A stretch of DNA of 64,000 bases from the NCBI GenBank assembly GCA_951799425.1, contig OX637402.1:31340492-31404491 (forward strand), read 5' to 3'. Shown piece by piece: positions 1-12,731 of this stretch; within the stretch, counting starts at the first letter, position 1, and the number at the start of each line of letters is the position of its first letter. Under the pieces are notes generated by a model, which was given only the letters and a program-made list of their open reading frames with translations, made no database searches and was not told the DNA's origin. This stretch comes from Ilex aquifolium (Eukaryota; Streptophyta; Magnoliopsida; Aquifoliales; Aquifoliaceae). Position numbers and translations under genes: made by a program.

Positions 1-936
1 AAAATAATCTAGATATACCAAATGGGTTAAAAGTGTCTCGGTATGTCCTAATGCATTTCGAGAGTTAATGGAAAAGGGAATTACATAAACACATATGCTT
101 CTCTTCTCTTGCACCTATGGCTTTAGATATAGACAGAAATTTTACATCATATCATGGGACTGAGAATTTTGATTGAACATAAAATGAATGGCATCAGAAT
201 GAACTGAATTACATGCACAAAATGTACATCGGCTGTCGAAGAGAAGGCTTCCTGGTGGGCTGTCATTTACCATTCCTGGGGAAATTATATGATTAGTTTA
301 GTCATCCTGAGCCAATTTGCCCTCTCCATTATCACATTATCTACCAAATGCACACATCAACCAGAGGCTAGCAACATTGAAAATTTCTGAAAGTACCAAC
401 TGTTCTCCATGTGCCCATGCTTCATTGAACTTTGTTCAGTTTTAACCAAAATACCACGATTTTACAAAACATGCATTCAGTAAATAACCTTTGAAGCATA
501 TTTCGAGCCCACGACCTTACCTTGAAGAACATGAATTTAATGCATGTTTTTGTAGATATCACGGTAGATTGAGAAACAAGTTGAAAACTACAAGAAAGTG
601 GTCATGAAATCAAAAAAAAACACAATTGACTCCAATTTTGTGTTGTTTAGTGAGTATGAGGGCCTGAATGATAGCAGGGAGGAAATTTTCCACAAGACAC
701 TGTTACAGTAATTTTATTACAAGCATAATCAGTGCTCCCATCAACATAATGGTGCATATCTTTCCTATAGAAAAAATGTTGTATACCTCTTCATTTGACA
801 TGATCAAGTGCTTCAATGTTGAAAAGGAGACAAAGTTCACATCATAGTTGTTCAAACTACATGCAGAACTATCAGAGTCGCGAACAACATGGTGATAACA
901 GCAACAAGACAGACAACACCAATTATCTTTTCCTTC
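1..936. other. 3' flank of the reductase gene
   Basis: No coding region or repeat can be supported here. The part next to position 936 should contain the 3' UTR of the minus-strand reductase that ends at 937. The rest is plain AT-rich sequence. Confidence 0.4.
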
Positions 937-3900
937 TTAGTATTTTATCAAACCCAAGCTCTTCAACCAGGGAAGTACCTCTGCTAGACCTTCCTTCAAG
1001 CTTCTAGGATTATAATCCAGCTCTACCTTGGCTTTCTCACAAGAGTATGCCCACTGATGTCCAAGAACATACACAGTCTGTTTAAGGTGCATTAAAGAAA
1101 TATAAGATGCCCACGATGTAAGGGGAACAAGAAAGGGAGAAATAAAAAGGGTATAGAAAAAAAGAATAAAGAAAGAAAAGGAATACAATAGATTCACAGA
1201 AGAAATAGATGTCGGGCTCTGAAACCACCACTTGCAGAACCCAGGGACGATCAAGACTTCCGGAGTGTGGTCATAACGCTAACACATGTTTATCAAAATC
1301 TTTTACAAGACTATTGCAAGAATCCGATCATAGTATATTTGAATTTACAACATATTATCGGTCTGCGAATTTCCAAATGCATAGTCCTGACATTTACGAT
1401 GTAGAAATGCTCATTGAAAGTTCTGATGGTTTATCAACAAATTCATAAGAATACAAGAATAAGATTCAAAAGTGCTGGAGATGGGAATTGTAGACTCCTC
1501 GTGCACTTACGGTGGTGGCAGGAGCAGCAGAGGCAGTGTTGGTGGTTGATTGCTGGTGGTAGTGATGGAGATGGCATAACGAAATTTGGTACAGTGTTTC
1601 AGAACAGTGGTCGCAGTGGCACTGTGGCAGCATCCGTGTAGTTGAGGTGGCAGAATTGTAACATCCTTAGCCACCTCCTTATCTCAGGAAATGGAGATAT
1701 TATCACAAAAATTATTCCCTGCCGACTTGGATTTATGTGGTAATTTTGGTTCAGCTAGCCACCATGCAATAGAAATCATCGTGGCAGCAGCAGTAGGGTG
1801 GAGGCAGTGATAATGTAGTCACAATGGCTGTGGTGGTGCTGTGGCAGTGAAGATGGTACTGGAGAAGGCAGTGGTGCTATACGAGAGGATGCATGAGTAG
1901 TAGTGCCAGTGCCAGTAGTGAATGTGGATGTTTAATGGGGCTGAGGAGTGGTGGGATGGCAATAATTTAGGTTCCAGTGGTAGTTTATGCTTTAGCAAGA
2001 TAATATTGGATAATGACTTTGAATATCGAGATATGCAATATTTTCCTAATTATTATTTTTTTTTTGGTAAGACTTTCCTAATTATTTATGTAACATTAAA
2101 TATACATTACTCCAGACACTAATGGAAGACGAGCACAACAGAACCATAGGAATCATACCGGGGGGCTTATCAAGGGAAGCTTTCCAGTTATTCTGGAGAA
2201 AAGAACTGATAACCATCCATAAGCCTCAATCACCAACAAGGGGATGCCAAAACTTGGCTTTTTTGTCTCAGTGATGATGGCAGCAATATCGAAAACATGC
2301 ATGAATGATGCATTTTCTCCAGTAAGAAGATATCTTTCACCCGGTCGACCTTTGTTCATAGCTGCAATGTGCCCATCTACTACATCGTCAACATGACTAA
2401 AAGAGAACTTATCACTTCCATAGCCTATATAACCAGGTAACCGTCCATTGAAACGTTCAATAATCTGACAGTACAACATTTAATACCATCAAATAGTTAG
2501 ATCATACCTCAGAAAAAAATACAGCAATATTTGAACAAGCTGAGAACATCCATAGGTGAACATAAAGACATTTTACATCTGTCAAATAAGAAATAAACAT
2601 TTATTCACATCAATCTGGGAATAATCAATGCCAGTAAGTTGCAGCCCATCGCATGCGGTTCCTATAGAGGTACACAACTTTACTCCGCATGCGAAGAGGC
2701 TGTTCCCATGACTCATGACACACAGGGACCAACATTACCACTGTGTCAAGCCCTGCCCTCTAATTGTAATAATGACTATTTTTTTTTTTTGATCCAAGTA
2801 ATAATGACTCTTCACTAGAAAGAAATACTGGGGAAAAAAGGCGCAGCCAATTAATCCTATTACTTCCAAGTTCCAAGTAACTGCAACTATACATATGGCA
2901 TCCTTAGATAGCAGTTGATATAAATGCCACAGCAAGAATACATATGTATGTGAACATGTGGACACCACAATGATTTGGACCACATTCACATGCAAATTTG
3001 ATTTCTGAAAAATGAACAAAGTATGACCGACTTTAATCATTATTTTCGGTTAGAATAAATATATATATCCATCCATCCAACAATGGATCTAGGGGTCGGG
3101 AGGTCACAAACGCCCCCAAGGCTTAACAAATTCTTTCAAATTACAGAGAATTAGCTAAGTAACTCTTATAAAGATTCCGCCCCTCCAAATTTTTTACACT
3201 TGCACATGTCCCTAAAGACATACTTCATTAAAGGGTTTGACCCATACGTCTAATACATGGATCCATCCCCATACCATATCTACTACCCTTGCCGAATCCA
3301 ATTTAATCAAACTCAATTTCCAGCCTCGATAAATTATCACAATTAAGTTCAAACCAAACTACAGTTCATGCATATAGATAAAGAAATATATCGCTCAGAC
3401 CAAAATATAAACATATGCCTGAATTCTGTCAATTACTCCTATTTCACAATCATTCACCGGCTACTGTCAAGTTCAACTGAAGAAGAAAGTGAGCAGTTTA
3501 CCAAACGCGCAAGGACATTTCCCGCTGTGACCTTGCCGGGACCATATATAACTCCAGGATACACCGGCACTATGGGCACCCCCTCCGACGCAGCTTCTAA
3601 AGCAATCTTATCGGCAATGGCTTTCGATTTCTCATACTCCGTACAAAAGGACTTGGCAGGATGAATCTATCACCACAAAATTAATCTTCTTAATAAATAA
3701 AAAAGTTTAAAAAAATTATCAAGCAATAAATCATATTAAATTGCAATCGAATTCCTCTATACTTGACTCTCATCTGCAACATGTCCATCTGTTGATCCCA
3801 AAGCGAAAAAGGACGACGTGTAGATTATCTTCTCGATTGTCCCTGTCTCTTTATATGCTTGCAACACATTCTTCAAACCTCCAACATTAACCTACCATTA

Positions 3901-4259
3901 CAATTCAATTAATAAATTTAAATTCACGTATTGTGAAATTTGAATCGAAAACAAACTTAAATATAGAGATTGAGCTTTACGGAAACGAATCTAGAAGGAT
4001 CTGGAAGCCAGGGCTCGACGAGGGCGGCGGCGTGGAAGATAACTTGGCAGCCGGAGCAAGCGTCGAGGAGGGAGCGGTAGTCGGTGACATCACCGTAGGC
4101 GAGGTCGAGAGCTCCGCCGTTGGAGGGCGGAGGAAGGGAGGAGAGGTCGCTGGTTGGGCGAACGAAAGCACGGACGGAGTGGCCTTGTTTGAGTAGGGAG
4201 TAGCAGAGTCTTCCACCTAAGTAACCGGAAGCTCCGGTCACCAATACCTTCTTCTTCAT
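937..4259 (-). CDS. FLDH: NAD(P)-binding farnesol dehydrogenase-like (DFR/SDR-e) protein, 5 exons
   Basis: Exons on the minus strand: 4259-3981, 3891-3763, 3666-3502, 2464-2159 and 1077-937, giving 339 residues. All four introns are phase 0 with GT-AG ends. The protein is an extended short-chain reductase. The N-terminal Rossmann motif TGASGYLG lies at residues 8-15, YTSS at about 117-120, and the catalytic pair Y147/K151 in YEKSK. The order and length agree with Arabidopsis FLDH (about 344 residues, from memory), including LPGYIGYGSDKFSFSHVDDV and a C-terminus ending in PWLKSLGLIKY. FLDH oxidises farnesol to farnesal with NAD+ and is linked to ABA signalling; applying that to this copy is inference, since related DFR-like reductases share the fold. 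Start: the ATG at 4259 opens directly into the Rossmann strand, with no longer leader as in some homologues. Intron 4 (1078-2158) holds GGTGGT-rich low-complexity sequence. Confidence 0.9.
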
Positions 4260-4733
4260 ACTGCTGTTCGCCCATTCGCCGAGTCAATCGACTGGCTTTC
4301 TCTCAACTTCTGCAAAATGTTTACTTTGAAGGGCCTAATTTTTTGTGTTTTTGCATATGGAGACTGTTTAATTTATGCTGCTTGCATACGCTAAAAAGGC
4401 ATCAGAATTAGAGTCGATAATTGAGCCAAATTATTCAAATTTGACTCAACCTTAGCCTGGATAGGACTCGAACTCGAGCTCGGTGCTTAAACAATTTTTT
4501 AAGATCGTTTAAAAAATTAAATTAAAAAATTAAATTTGTTTATATATAAAATAATCGAGTTATTCATCTTTGACTCATTTTTTAAACGAGTCAAACTTGA
4601 ATAATTTATTAAACTCGTTTAAAAAATTGAGTTCAACATATTCGACTTGATTAGTAGCGGTAATCAAGATCACATGGCTTAGGTAGATGTAGAAGTCAAT
4701 GTAGATATATTCATTTCATTCCATGTCTATAAT

Positions 4734-5055
4734 TAGGGCTTTTAATCAAACTGAGTTATTGGCTTGAGTTTGGTTCGAGTTCGACTCATTCAAGCTTGGT
4801 TCATTTTCTAAACAAGTCCGAACTTGAACAAGTTTTTAGGTTCGTTTAAAAAACAAGCCCTACAAGTTCGGCTCAAACACGACAGACTCGACTCGCTTAT
4901 GTGCAAATACTCGGGCTCGACTTGTTTTTGGCTCGTTCAGGCTTGGCTCGTTTTCTAAACGAGCTGAACTTGAACAATTTTTTAGACTCGATTAAAAAAC
5001 AAACTTTTCAAGCTCGGCTCGCATTCGACTCAGGCTCGTTCGACTAACAACCCTA
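4734..5055. mobile_element. hAT-type MITE (TAGGG termini)
   Basis: Left end TAGGGCTTTTAATC and right end, read on the other strand, TAGGGTTGTTAGTC match at 11 of 14 bases. The flanks TCTATAAT (4726-4733) and TCAATAAT (5056-5063) are an 8-bp target duplication with one mismatch, as expected for hAT. The interior is about 320 bp of repeated GGCTCG/CTCGTTT words with no coding capacity, so it is non-autonomous. Confidence 0.75.
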
Positions 5056-5951
5056 TCAATAATCATTTGGTCATTCTTCTTTGTTTCATTTTTTTGTCAT
5101 CATAACATTACTTTTGGACCATGGGACTAGGCAATATGTATTAGATGTCGTATTAAGAAAAGTGAAATTATATTAGAGAATACATAAAATTTTAGATAAA
5201 TGAATAAAATCTAGATTAAACAGAAGATAAAAATAATATCAATTTAAGTAAACATTTGTTAAGTACGGTATTAAAAGTTGAATAATAAGTATTAAGTCTA
5301 ATATAATATTTGGTTAGGTAATTTATTAAATGAGTGGACTAAAATACCCTCAATCATCTCTAATTTGATCTCTTGTACTGATCCAATATTTCATAGGACT
5401 ATATTAATAGAACCAAAAGCTATGTAAATATTACTTATTATGAATATTTTTAAATAATATTAGAATTAAACAAGCATACTTTGGATATATGCATTTGTTT
5501 ATTATTAATATCGTTGTTTATCATTATATGTGTGAACGAATAAATGAGGTACATCTTTTACAAATTGTCTAAATGAGGGAGACGTTAAGTCAATGTAAAA
5601 AAGTTAAGGGTCGATTTGTTATGAAGTTAGAATGTCTATGTAATGTTTATTAAAATAAGTAAGAATGAATGATCACATAATTTTTTCTTAGATTGAGGAT
5701 AGAATTGTAAAATAACGATATAATATACCTATGTTGTATTGTAATACCACATCTCCTAGTGATATTAAAATAGTTCAATAGTACGGATATATTGTACTAG
5801 AATTATACATATGTAATACTTATCTAATTAATCTCACATATAATTTGAAGTGATTTTTGCATCTGAATGTAGTATAAACATGTATTAAAATGTTTAAATC
5901 CAATATGACTCTTTAATACATCCTATAATACAACAACTAAACGACCTATAA

Positions 5952-6437
5952 GGGTGTATTTGTTTGGGGATAAGTGGGATATAAAGAGATGAGATAGTGT
6001 TTATTATCACATGAGTCCCATATATATTTTGTTTGATAAACATTTTTAGAAAAATACTAATTTTGGGATCATAATACTGACCTGGTATGAACAGTGGTGT
6101 TAAACCCATCTACATGGGTATATCTAATACAACCTGGGAGGTGGTATTAATAAAAGGCGAGAGAAGGGGCACCGACAGTATAAGACAACATAATTATTAT
6201 ATTATTTCTTCCAAAGAATGGAATTGATGGTATTAGAGGTAAACATGTTTATTTGATATATGAGATGTGACCGAATAAATATTTTTTAGTGAGTTCTACA
6301 ATAAAACATATTGTTAAAACAAACATAGGATGAAATTGCATTCATTTTTATTAACAACATTAACATCTCTCAATATTAAAAGTATATAAAATACATTAAT
6401 CAATCCCATAAATACCAATCACCCAAACAAACACCCC
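5952..6437. mobile_element. PIF/Harbinger (Tourist-like) MITE
   Basis: The ends GGGTGTATTTGTTTGGGG and (reverse strand) GGGGTGTTTGTTTGGGT form an imperfect terminal inverted repeat. It is flanked on both sides by TAA (5949-5951 and 6438-6440), the 3-bp target duplication typical of Tourist elements. 486 bp, no transposase. Confidence 0.75.
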
Positions 6438-7017
6438 TAATAGTTATACAAATATTCTGTGGAAGAGTATGTCTATTAAGTCTCACAGGTTTTAAACTGA
6501 CTATCAACTAACACACACAATATGAATTTTTTTTTCTCTTCTACAGATAATGTTCCTGTTTTCACCCAAAAAATAAAAGGGGCTTGGCATATATAACTAG
6601 AATCAATACAAGTAATATTTTTCTAGATAATTTAACCTTGAATTTCTCATTATTATTTTTTTTTCCCAATATATTTATGTAAACATACTGGGTATTTTTT
6701 TTTTAATAAAATATAGAACACCAATCCAATAAATGACCTGTCAACAAAAATTTATGCAGCTGGTTAAATTACACTCAAAATGCATCTAATACACAGTTCT
6801 ACATTGGTCACTGAAGTTCTTTATTAGTTAGGTGTACAATTTTGTCAGAATAAAAACACCAAGTGAAAACTTCACATCCGTAGCCACCTCCTTTATTTTT
6901 TGTTGTATTCTTTCATGCTCCGGCAGCATTTGCTTCTACTCTGCAGTACCCCTCAAGACCATGATAGTACTCCGAATCCTTGGCAAGCTTCTTCAAGAAT
7001 TATCAGGTTAAAAGGTA

Positions 7018-10000
7018 TTATAGTCTTGAGCGACGAATGCATTTAATGGGATTGAAAGGTGAATGCCTTCTTGCAGAAAGAAATGGTGATCTTCTCAAGG
7101 AGGAGGATGATCTTACATCCCAATCTTCAACATTTTTTGGAACGCAGACGTCAAAGAGCACTTGACCAAGTACCCCATGAGGGTTGATGCTAGGTGGGCT
7201 GGATAGAGGAATGATGCGTTCATTACGTTCATCCTGCACCGATCCAACATCTCTACCCTCGTGATATTCCACGGAACTGGGCACAAAGAAGTGGTCATTC
7301 AACTCAAGAGCAACTCTCTGAAAGCTCTGATTTGAGCTTGCTGCTACTTTCCTCAGATTGTTCAGTGGTTCCGAGATCTCATCATGAGTCCCCTCCAAGC
7401 CCATCTTCTCCCCTTCAAGTTGTCTTATTCTTCGGGAATAAATTACCGCAGCCTTTCCAAGTAGCTCAGTCACAGCAGCCTTGTAGTCAATTGGATAGTG
7501 TCGATAATGACCTGTAAGACAGCAATGAAATATATTTCAGCACTAAACTTCAGCACCATGATTTGTGGAAAATCAAGGACAAAATTGTTCGGCACGCTAG
7601 CAGAATAGGAATATGTACGACATACAACAGGACAACATAATCAAGTATGATTCCAAGGGGAAAAATTAAAGTCTGAGTGAACTGGCACATTCATTACTTC
7701 TAACTGTTATTCAATCAGCTATCAGATTGCAGATCTGAAAATGTTGAGCCATGAGTGCCTTCAAGAATTATAATTTCTCATATCTTCTAGGATAAGGCCA
7801 AGACATAATAATATGTCAAGTGGCAGCCTTATTTCCATAAGTAATACAGTGAGGAAGGTTTAGGACCAAACCTACATGAGGAGAGCTTTTCCATTTCACC
7901 AGTTTAACATCTCCCCCAAGGTCTTGTAATCGTTGAGCAAAATTGCAAATAATTTGACAGGGAGCAAGATCATCATCTTCTGAACACAACAGGAGATAGG
8001 GAGCCCCCAAGCTCTGCATAAGAATAATGGTGAATGAATACAACAGAGCACAAAAGCAGCTACTTTAAATAGAAGCAATTTGACAAGCTCTTACAATGGA
8101 AGAGTATAGAGTCTGCCAGTATTCAGCCCGCTGTGATTCAAATCTGCTAAGAAAGAGGGCATCCAGACTCGAAGAAATGCCATTTGCAATCCACGATGCT
8201 ACAAGTGGAGGACGGGACATTTTGAGAACTGTTGGGTGAAGAACGAATCGAGTACCCAGATCACTAGTAAAATCTACTGGCGTAGAATCATAGATATGGC
8301 CAGATACACAGTCTCTAACCAGTCGATACTCATCCTTCACATACACAAATGAAAAAATAATAAAAACCTGTTTTGAAGTTCTCTTATAATCTAATAACGG
8401 AAACCCTGCAATAGAAGGTAATGTGGTATACATCTTTTGATTGATCCTGTCAAATGGATGGGGTGAAAAGTCTGCCCAAACAATATAATAGAAGATTTTT
8501 TTCTTCCTTTTTAGTTGGTTGGGAGGGAGAGAGGGAGGGGAAGATGAAAACCAGGTAATTGAAGCTTTAATTGGTTTACTTTTTACATAACCACACGTAT
8601 ACATGTGTAAGTGTGCATTGTGTATTGAGCACACTTATTTGTTCATGTGCATGTGGAAAGGAGGAGAATGAAAAGAAAGCTTACTAGATTGACTTGTGCC
8701 TCGCACTTGCCATCAATTATCTGCAACCAAAGAGAAACAATTAGCCATATTGATGTAGCTGCACAAAAGAAGTCATATATCCTCAGCTCCTGGAATGCTC
8801 CAGTCCACCACAAAAAACATGAAAAACAGAATTTTTTTTTTTTTTTTGATAAATTTCCCCTTGAAAAACATCATGACATGGGCATCCAGAAACAGAAATT
8901 ACCTGAAGAACCTTGTACATGCAAGCTTTTGGGCCACCAGAAAAAGAAGCAAAGACAACAGGACACGGCCTAACTGTAAGCTCCTTCATATATGAAACAA
9001 AAGTGAAGCAGTTATTAGTTAGCCCTAAAATGGATCGACTTTCAACCAAATGCTGAATTTGATGAGCTTGAAGTCTCAACTAATTAAAAACAAAAAATAG
9101 TAACAGATTTATTTTAAAGATTGAATTACATGACATGGAAGCTGCTCCAAACAGCAAACAAACGATATTGAAAACTGAGCAGCAAAATTTATCACAAACT
9201 AAAACTCTGTTTACCTCTTTTTAGGGCACCCATTTGTAGTTGCAAAGTGTTTAAAGTCTCAATGCCCACAATATTGCATTATATGGACAGTCATCCAAAA
9301 TAACGATTGAGGTATAATATGAAAAAGCCATCCAAACATGTGATATGTAGTAAGACTCACCTTAACAAGCTCATTGAGAATTTCTATTGCCAATGATGTA
9401 GCTTTGTCAGGGAAGAATCTGCAAACATTATCACAATTCATCAGGTCATAGTTTCACACACGTAAAACAAAAGCTTGTCATTGGAAATTGGAAAATAATG
9501 ACCTACTGTAACTGTTCATTAATTAAAAAGGCAGCACACAGATAGCAAAAGACCTATAGAGTGACTGTAATAACCATCTTCAAGTATGCCACTCAATTGC
9601 TTTATGCTAGACAAATATATTTACATCACAACTATGACTGTGGAATGTTGATATACCATTATGGAAGTTGAAGATGACTATTACCGGACAAATAATATAC
9701 TAGAATTTAGAAGATCCATAGACAGATAATATACCAGAATAATAGACCCGTCATATTTCCAAATAATAAATGAATAACAACGTATCCTTAATAGATTAAG
9801 TAATGCATTTTGCAGTATTGCAGACCCATGGCTAGATATTCAAGAAATAAAAAGAAAGAAGAAATGAGAAGCATGGCTAATTAAGAGTAATCAGTAATGT
9901 TAAAGGCACACACTCTGAGAGCAACCATATGCATACATACTTCCCAGTGCCCAAGTTACACAGCTTATCAGATATTTGGCCATGAAACATCAGCTAGTTA

Positions 10001-10097
10001 TATAGCCATGGTAAACAACACAGGGTTTTGAAACTATCAATGCAGTGTACCAAGGGCACACCTAGTTTCCAAGATTAATTTCCTTCACCTTCACCTT

Positions 10098-10196
<99 letters not shown>

Positions 10197-12622
10197 AAAA
10201 CAGAAGAGAATGATCCAAGGTGCACATGTTTCCATGTACTAGCATTATAATTTATCAAAGGCGTTTGCAGTGTCATTGAGAGGATGAAAATGTCATGGTA
10301 ACAGTACATGCAGGTAGATTTATATCCAGATTACTTAAATATGAATTTACCATGGAAGATAATAGTTTTTTCATTTCTTATTTTCAGAAACGGGTATGAG
10401 CACGAGCCAATTAATCTCAAGCTAGATTTCTGATATCCTCAGGCTCCAGTGTCATTCATTATCCTTCAAACTAGGGAACTTCAATGGCTAAACTTCCGCT
10501 TTCATTGATATGCTAGATACATATGCAGATGTATTGAATACTTGCACACCATTATATCCAATAGGTCATAACTTTTCTGTTCACACGCGACTAATGATCT
10601 GATATTGTATAAGGTGCTAAAGATGTAACCATAGTGCCTAATCGTATAGCATCCTCATCAGCACCTTAATTGCGGTTATATGGCCAATGCTTCTACTGTA
10701 GCTCACACACTACATATGTATACACGAGACATACACAAACTACATCAATGCATACACATTTATAACATCCTCTACCTATGAATTCCATCATTTCTTAAAC
10801 TTTAATTAAAGGATCCCACAATTGCCAATATGATCACTCTCATGTGAACCGACGTCAAAGACGAAACACGCTAAGACATCCACTTTGGCAACTGTTATCT
10901 GAGTGAAGATGAGAATATCAAGAGGAATATGAGCACCACAATTTTTTCTTTCAATTTAATAAAAGTAAAAGTTTAGTCAATCAAGTGCTAAATACTTCTT
11001 TCTAGAACGAACTTCTAGAGATCATCACCTAAAAACCACGAAGCAACGTTGGAAGACAATCATAATGAGAACATTTTGATGACCAGACTATTATAATATA
11101 GCATCATTTTTTTTTTATTATCAATTGAAACTTTTCTTTTGTAGAGAGATACATGTTCCTCGGATATTTGTTTTGCAAATAAATTTTAGGACCCAAGTGG
11201 ATGGATTTTGATTCACCTCAATCCTAGGCACCTATGAGTGATTTTACAAAATTTCTGTCTCCTAACATTTGTCCAATAAAAGAACATCATGTCAACCGCC
11301 AACGCACACTATGACTTCATTTAAAAAAGGCCACAAACCTGTAAGCAGGGTATAAATCCAAACCCTAAATTCGTGCAGATTCAGGCTTTTCAAAATCATC
11401 TCATTTATACACGATGGCTTACCAATTGCGTCCATGAACCAAATTCTTCTGCTTAATTAATACATCAAAAATATTTTCTTAGATATTTTTGATCCAGGTA
11501 CTGCAGAGTGAGATTGTACCAAATTAATTCAATGACAGCTAAGTACGATGTTTGGATCATGCTATAGGGCCTGTGCTTAAAAACATGAGATAAGACTGGC
11601 CGAATACTACACTATGAAATAACACCACATATATAAAATCCATCCTGATTGACCTAAGATCCAATGATAAAGAGTACCCGACTTGGTTGTGGATGAAATT
11701 TGATGCAATCATGCAAGGGTGATTTTGTTATTCCCACCTTAAAGACATAGATCACTTACCTAATCCATATATGAGGTTGGTGTTATAATAATTGACCCAC
11801 ACGTCACGCCTTATACCAACCTTGATCCACACATGGTATACGTGGGATGATATAAAATTGTACACTTATTAACACCGATATAAATTGGAGTGGAATCAGT
11901 TGTTCAATCTCATCCCATCCCATGATATAGCCGAATCAAACAACACTAAGTGTTGTATCTGCTTGGATTAAATTCAATTGTGCAATCTCATCCCATATTG
12001 CACAGGAACCAAACAACCCAAAGAGTTGTACTCCTAAAGCCATTATTTATAGCAGAGGAGAGCATCAGCTAAAACTATCATCCAAACTAGAAAATCACAG
12101 TAGGTAAAATATGAAGCCTACATTAAATGCTATCTATGACAGACCAAAAAAAAATGAAATTCCTAAAATTCATCAAGAAATAAAATTTTCAGAAATCTAA
12201 TTATTCTGAGAAAAACCAAAAAAAAAATTCAAAAATCAAAATCCTTTCAAGACATTAAGATCACAAAAGTAGAAATAGGGAAGAAAAAGAAAGGGGAATT
12301 GAGTCGATCACAATCAACCCCAAAAAAGATGAATAATGAGATAAATACTGGAAGAATCTTTGACCAATAAAAGAAATCGGAATATGAACGACAATCCGAA
12401 CAAAACGAATAAATAAGTAGGGAAATCCAATCAAAAGTAAACTCACAGATTGAGAAATTGGGAATGGCAGATGAGGGAATTCCAACCAAGAGAAGAGTAA
12501 AGCTCAACGTAGCTCTTCAGGTGCTTCTCTTGACTCGACATCCATGCGAAAACCACAACTATCCCTTCGATTTTTCCTCTCTCATTTCTTCCCCAATAGT
12601 ACCTTCCTCCAAATCCCCACAT
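7018..12622 (-). CDS. DUF829 / TMEM53-like alpha/beta hydrolase, 7 exons
   Basis: Exons: 12622-12447, 9418-9361, 8983-8903, 8720-8685, 8334-8095, 8013-7872 and 7511-7018, giving 408 residues. The start is MWGFGGRYYWGRNE; the end is NPIKCIRRSRL. The fold is an alpha/beta hydrolase of the TMEM53 (DUF829) family. Candidate catalytic residues are Ser93 in the elbow FASFSGG, an Asp in SEDDDLAP (208-215) and His in HVGHYRHYP (243-251). The family's substrate is unknown in plants; animal TMEM53 is a nuclear-envelope protein, and localisation here cannot be inferred. The long C-terminal tail (about 150 residues, GTHDEISEPLNNLRK to the end) is characteristic of plant members. Intron 1 (9419-12446) is 3.0 kb and carries a long TA/GA microsatellite; exon 4 is only 36 nt. 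The acceptors of exons 3 and 5 are weak, but the reading frame supports them. Confidence 0.88.
10103..10192. repeat. Compound (TA)n(GA)n microsatellite
   Basis: About 24 TA units run directly into about 21 GA units, inside intron 1 of the DUF829/TMEM53-like gene. It is likely to be length-polymorphic. Confidence 0.97.
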
Positions 12623-12723
12623 CTTCTTTCCTTTAGCCGAGGGACAAACGATCTTTCTTCCAAAGTCAAAACAAGCTTTTACTTCAAGAAATTTAGAAGA
12701 AATTGAAGAGGATTGAACTTGAA

Positions 12724-12731
12724 ATTTTATA
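12724..12731 (-). promoter_or_regulatory. Candidate TATA box of the DUF829/TMEM53-like gene
   Basis: TATAAAAT on the minus strand, about 100 bp upstream of the ATG at 12622. A transcription start about 30 bp downstream would give a leader of roughly 70-75 nt with no intron. The placement rests on sequence and spacing only. Confidence 0.55.

Larger units (their letters stand above)
4260..7017. other. Intergenic, transposon-bearing
   Basis: This lies between the reductase start and the stop codon of the hydrolase, both minus strand. It holds the reductase promoter (close to 4260), a hAT element (4734-5055), a Tourist MITE (5952-6437) and, near 6900-7017, probable 3' UTR of the hydrolase. At 4390-4660 the sequence resembles the interior of the neighbouring hAT (repeated GAGTTCGA and CTCGTTTAAAAA-type words), probably an older relic. 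No other gene is seen. Confidence 0.5.

Noticed and set aside
11620-11960. Possible MITE ending in GAATCAAACAACAC
   Set aside because: A matching left end could not be found.
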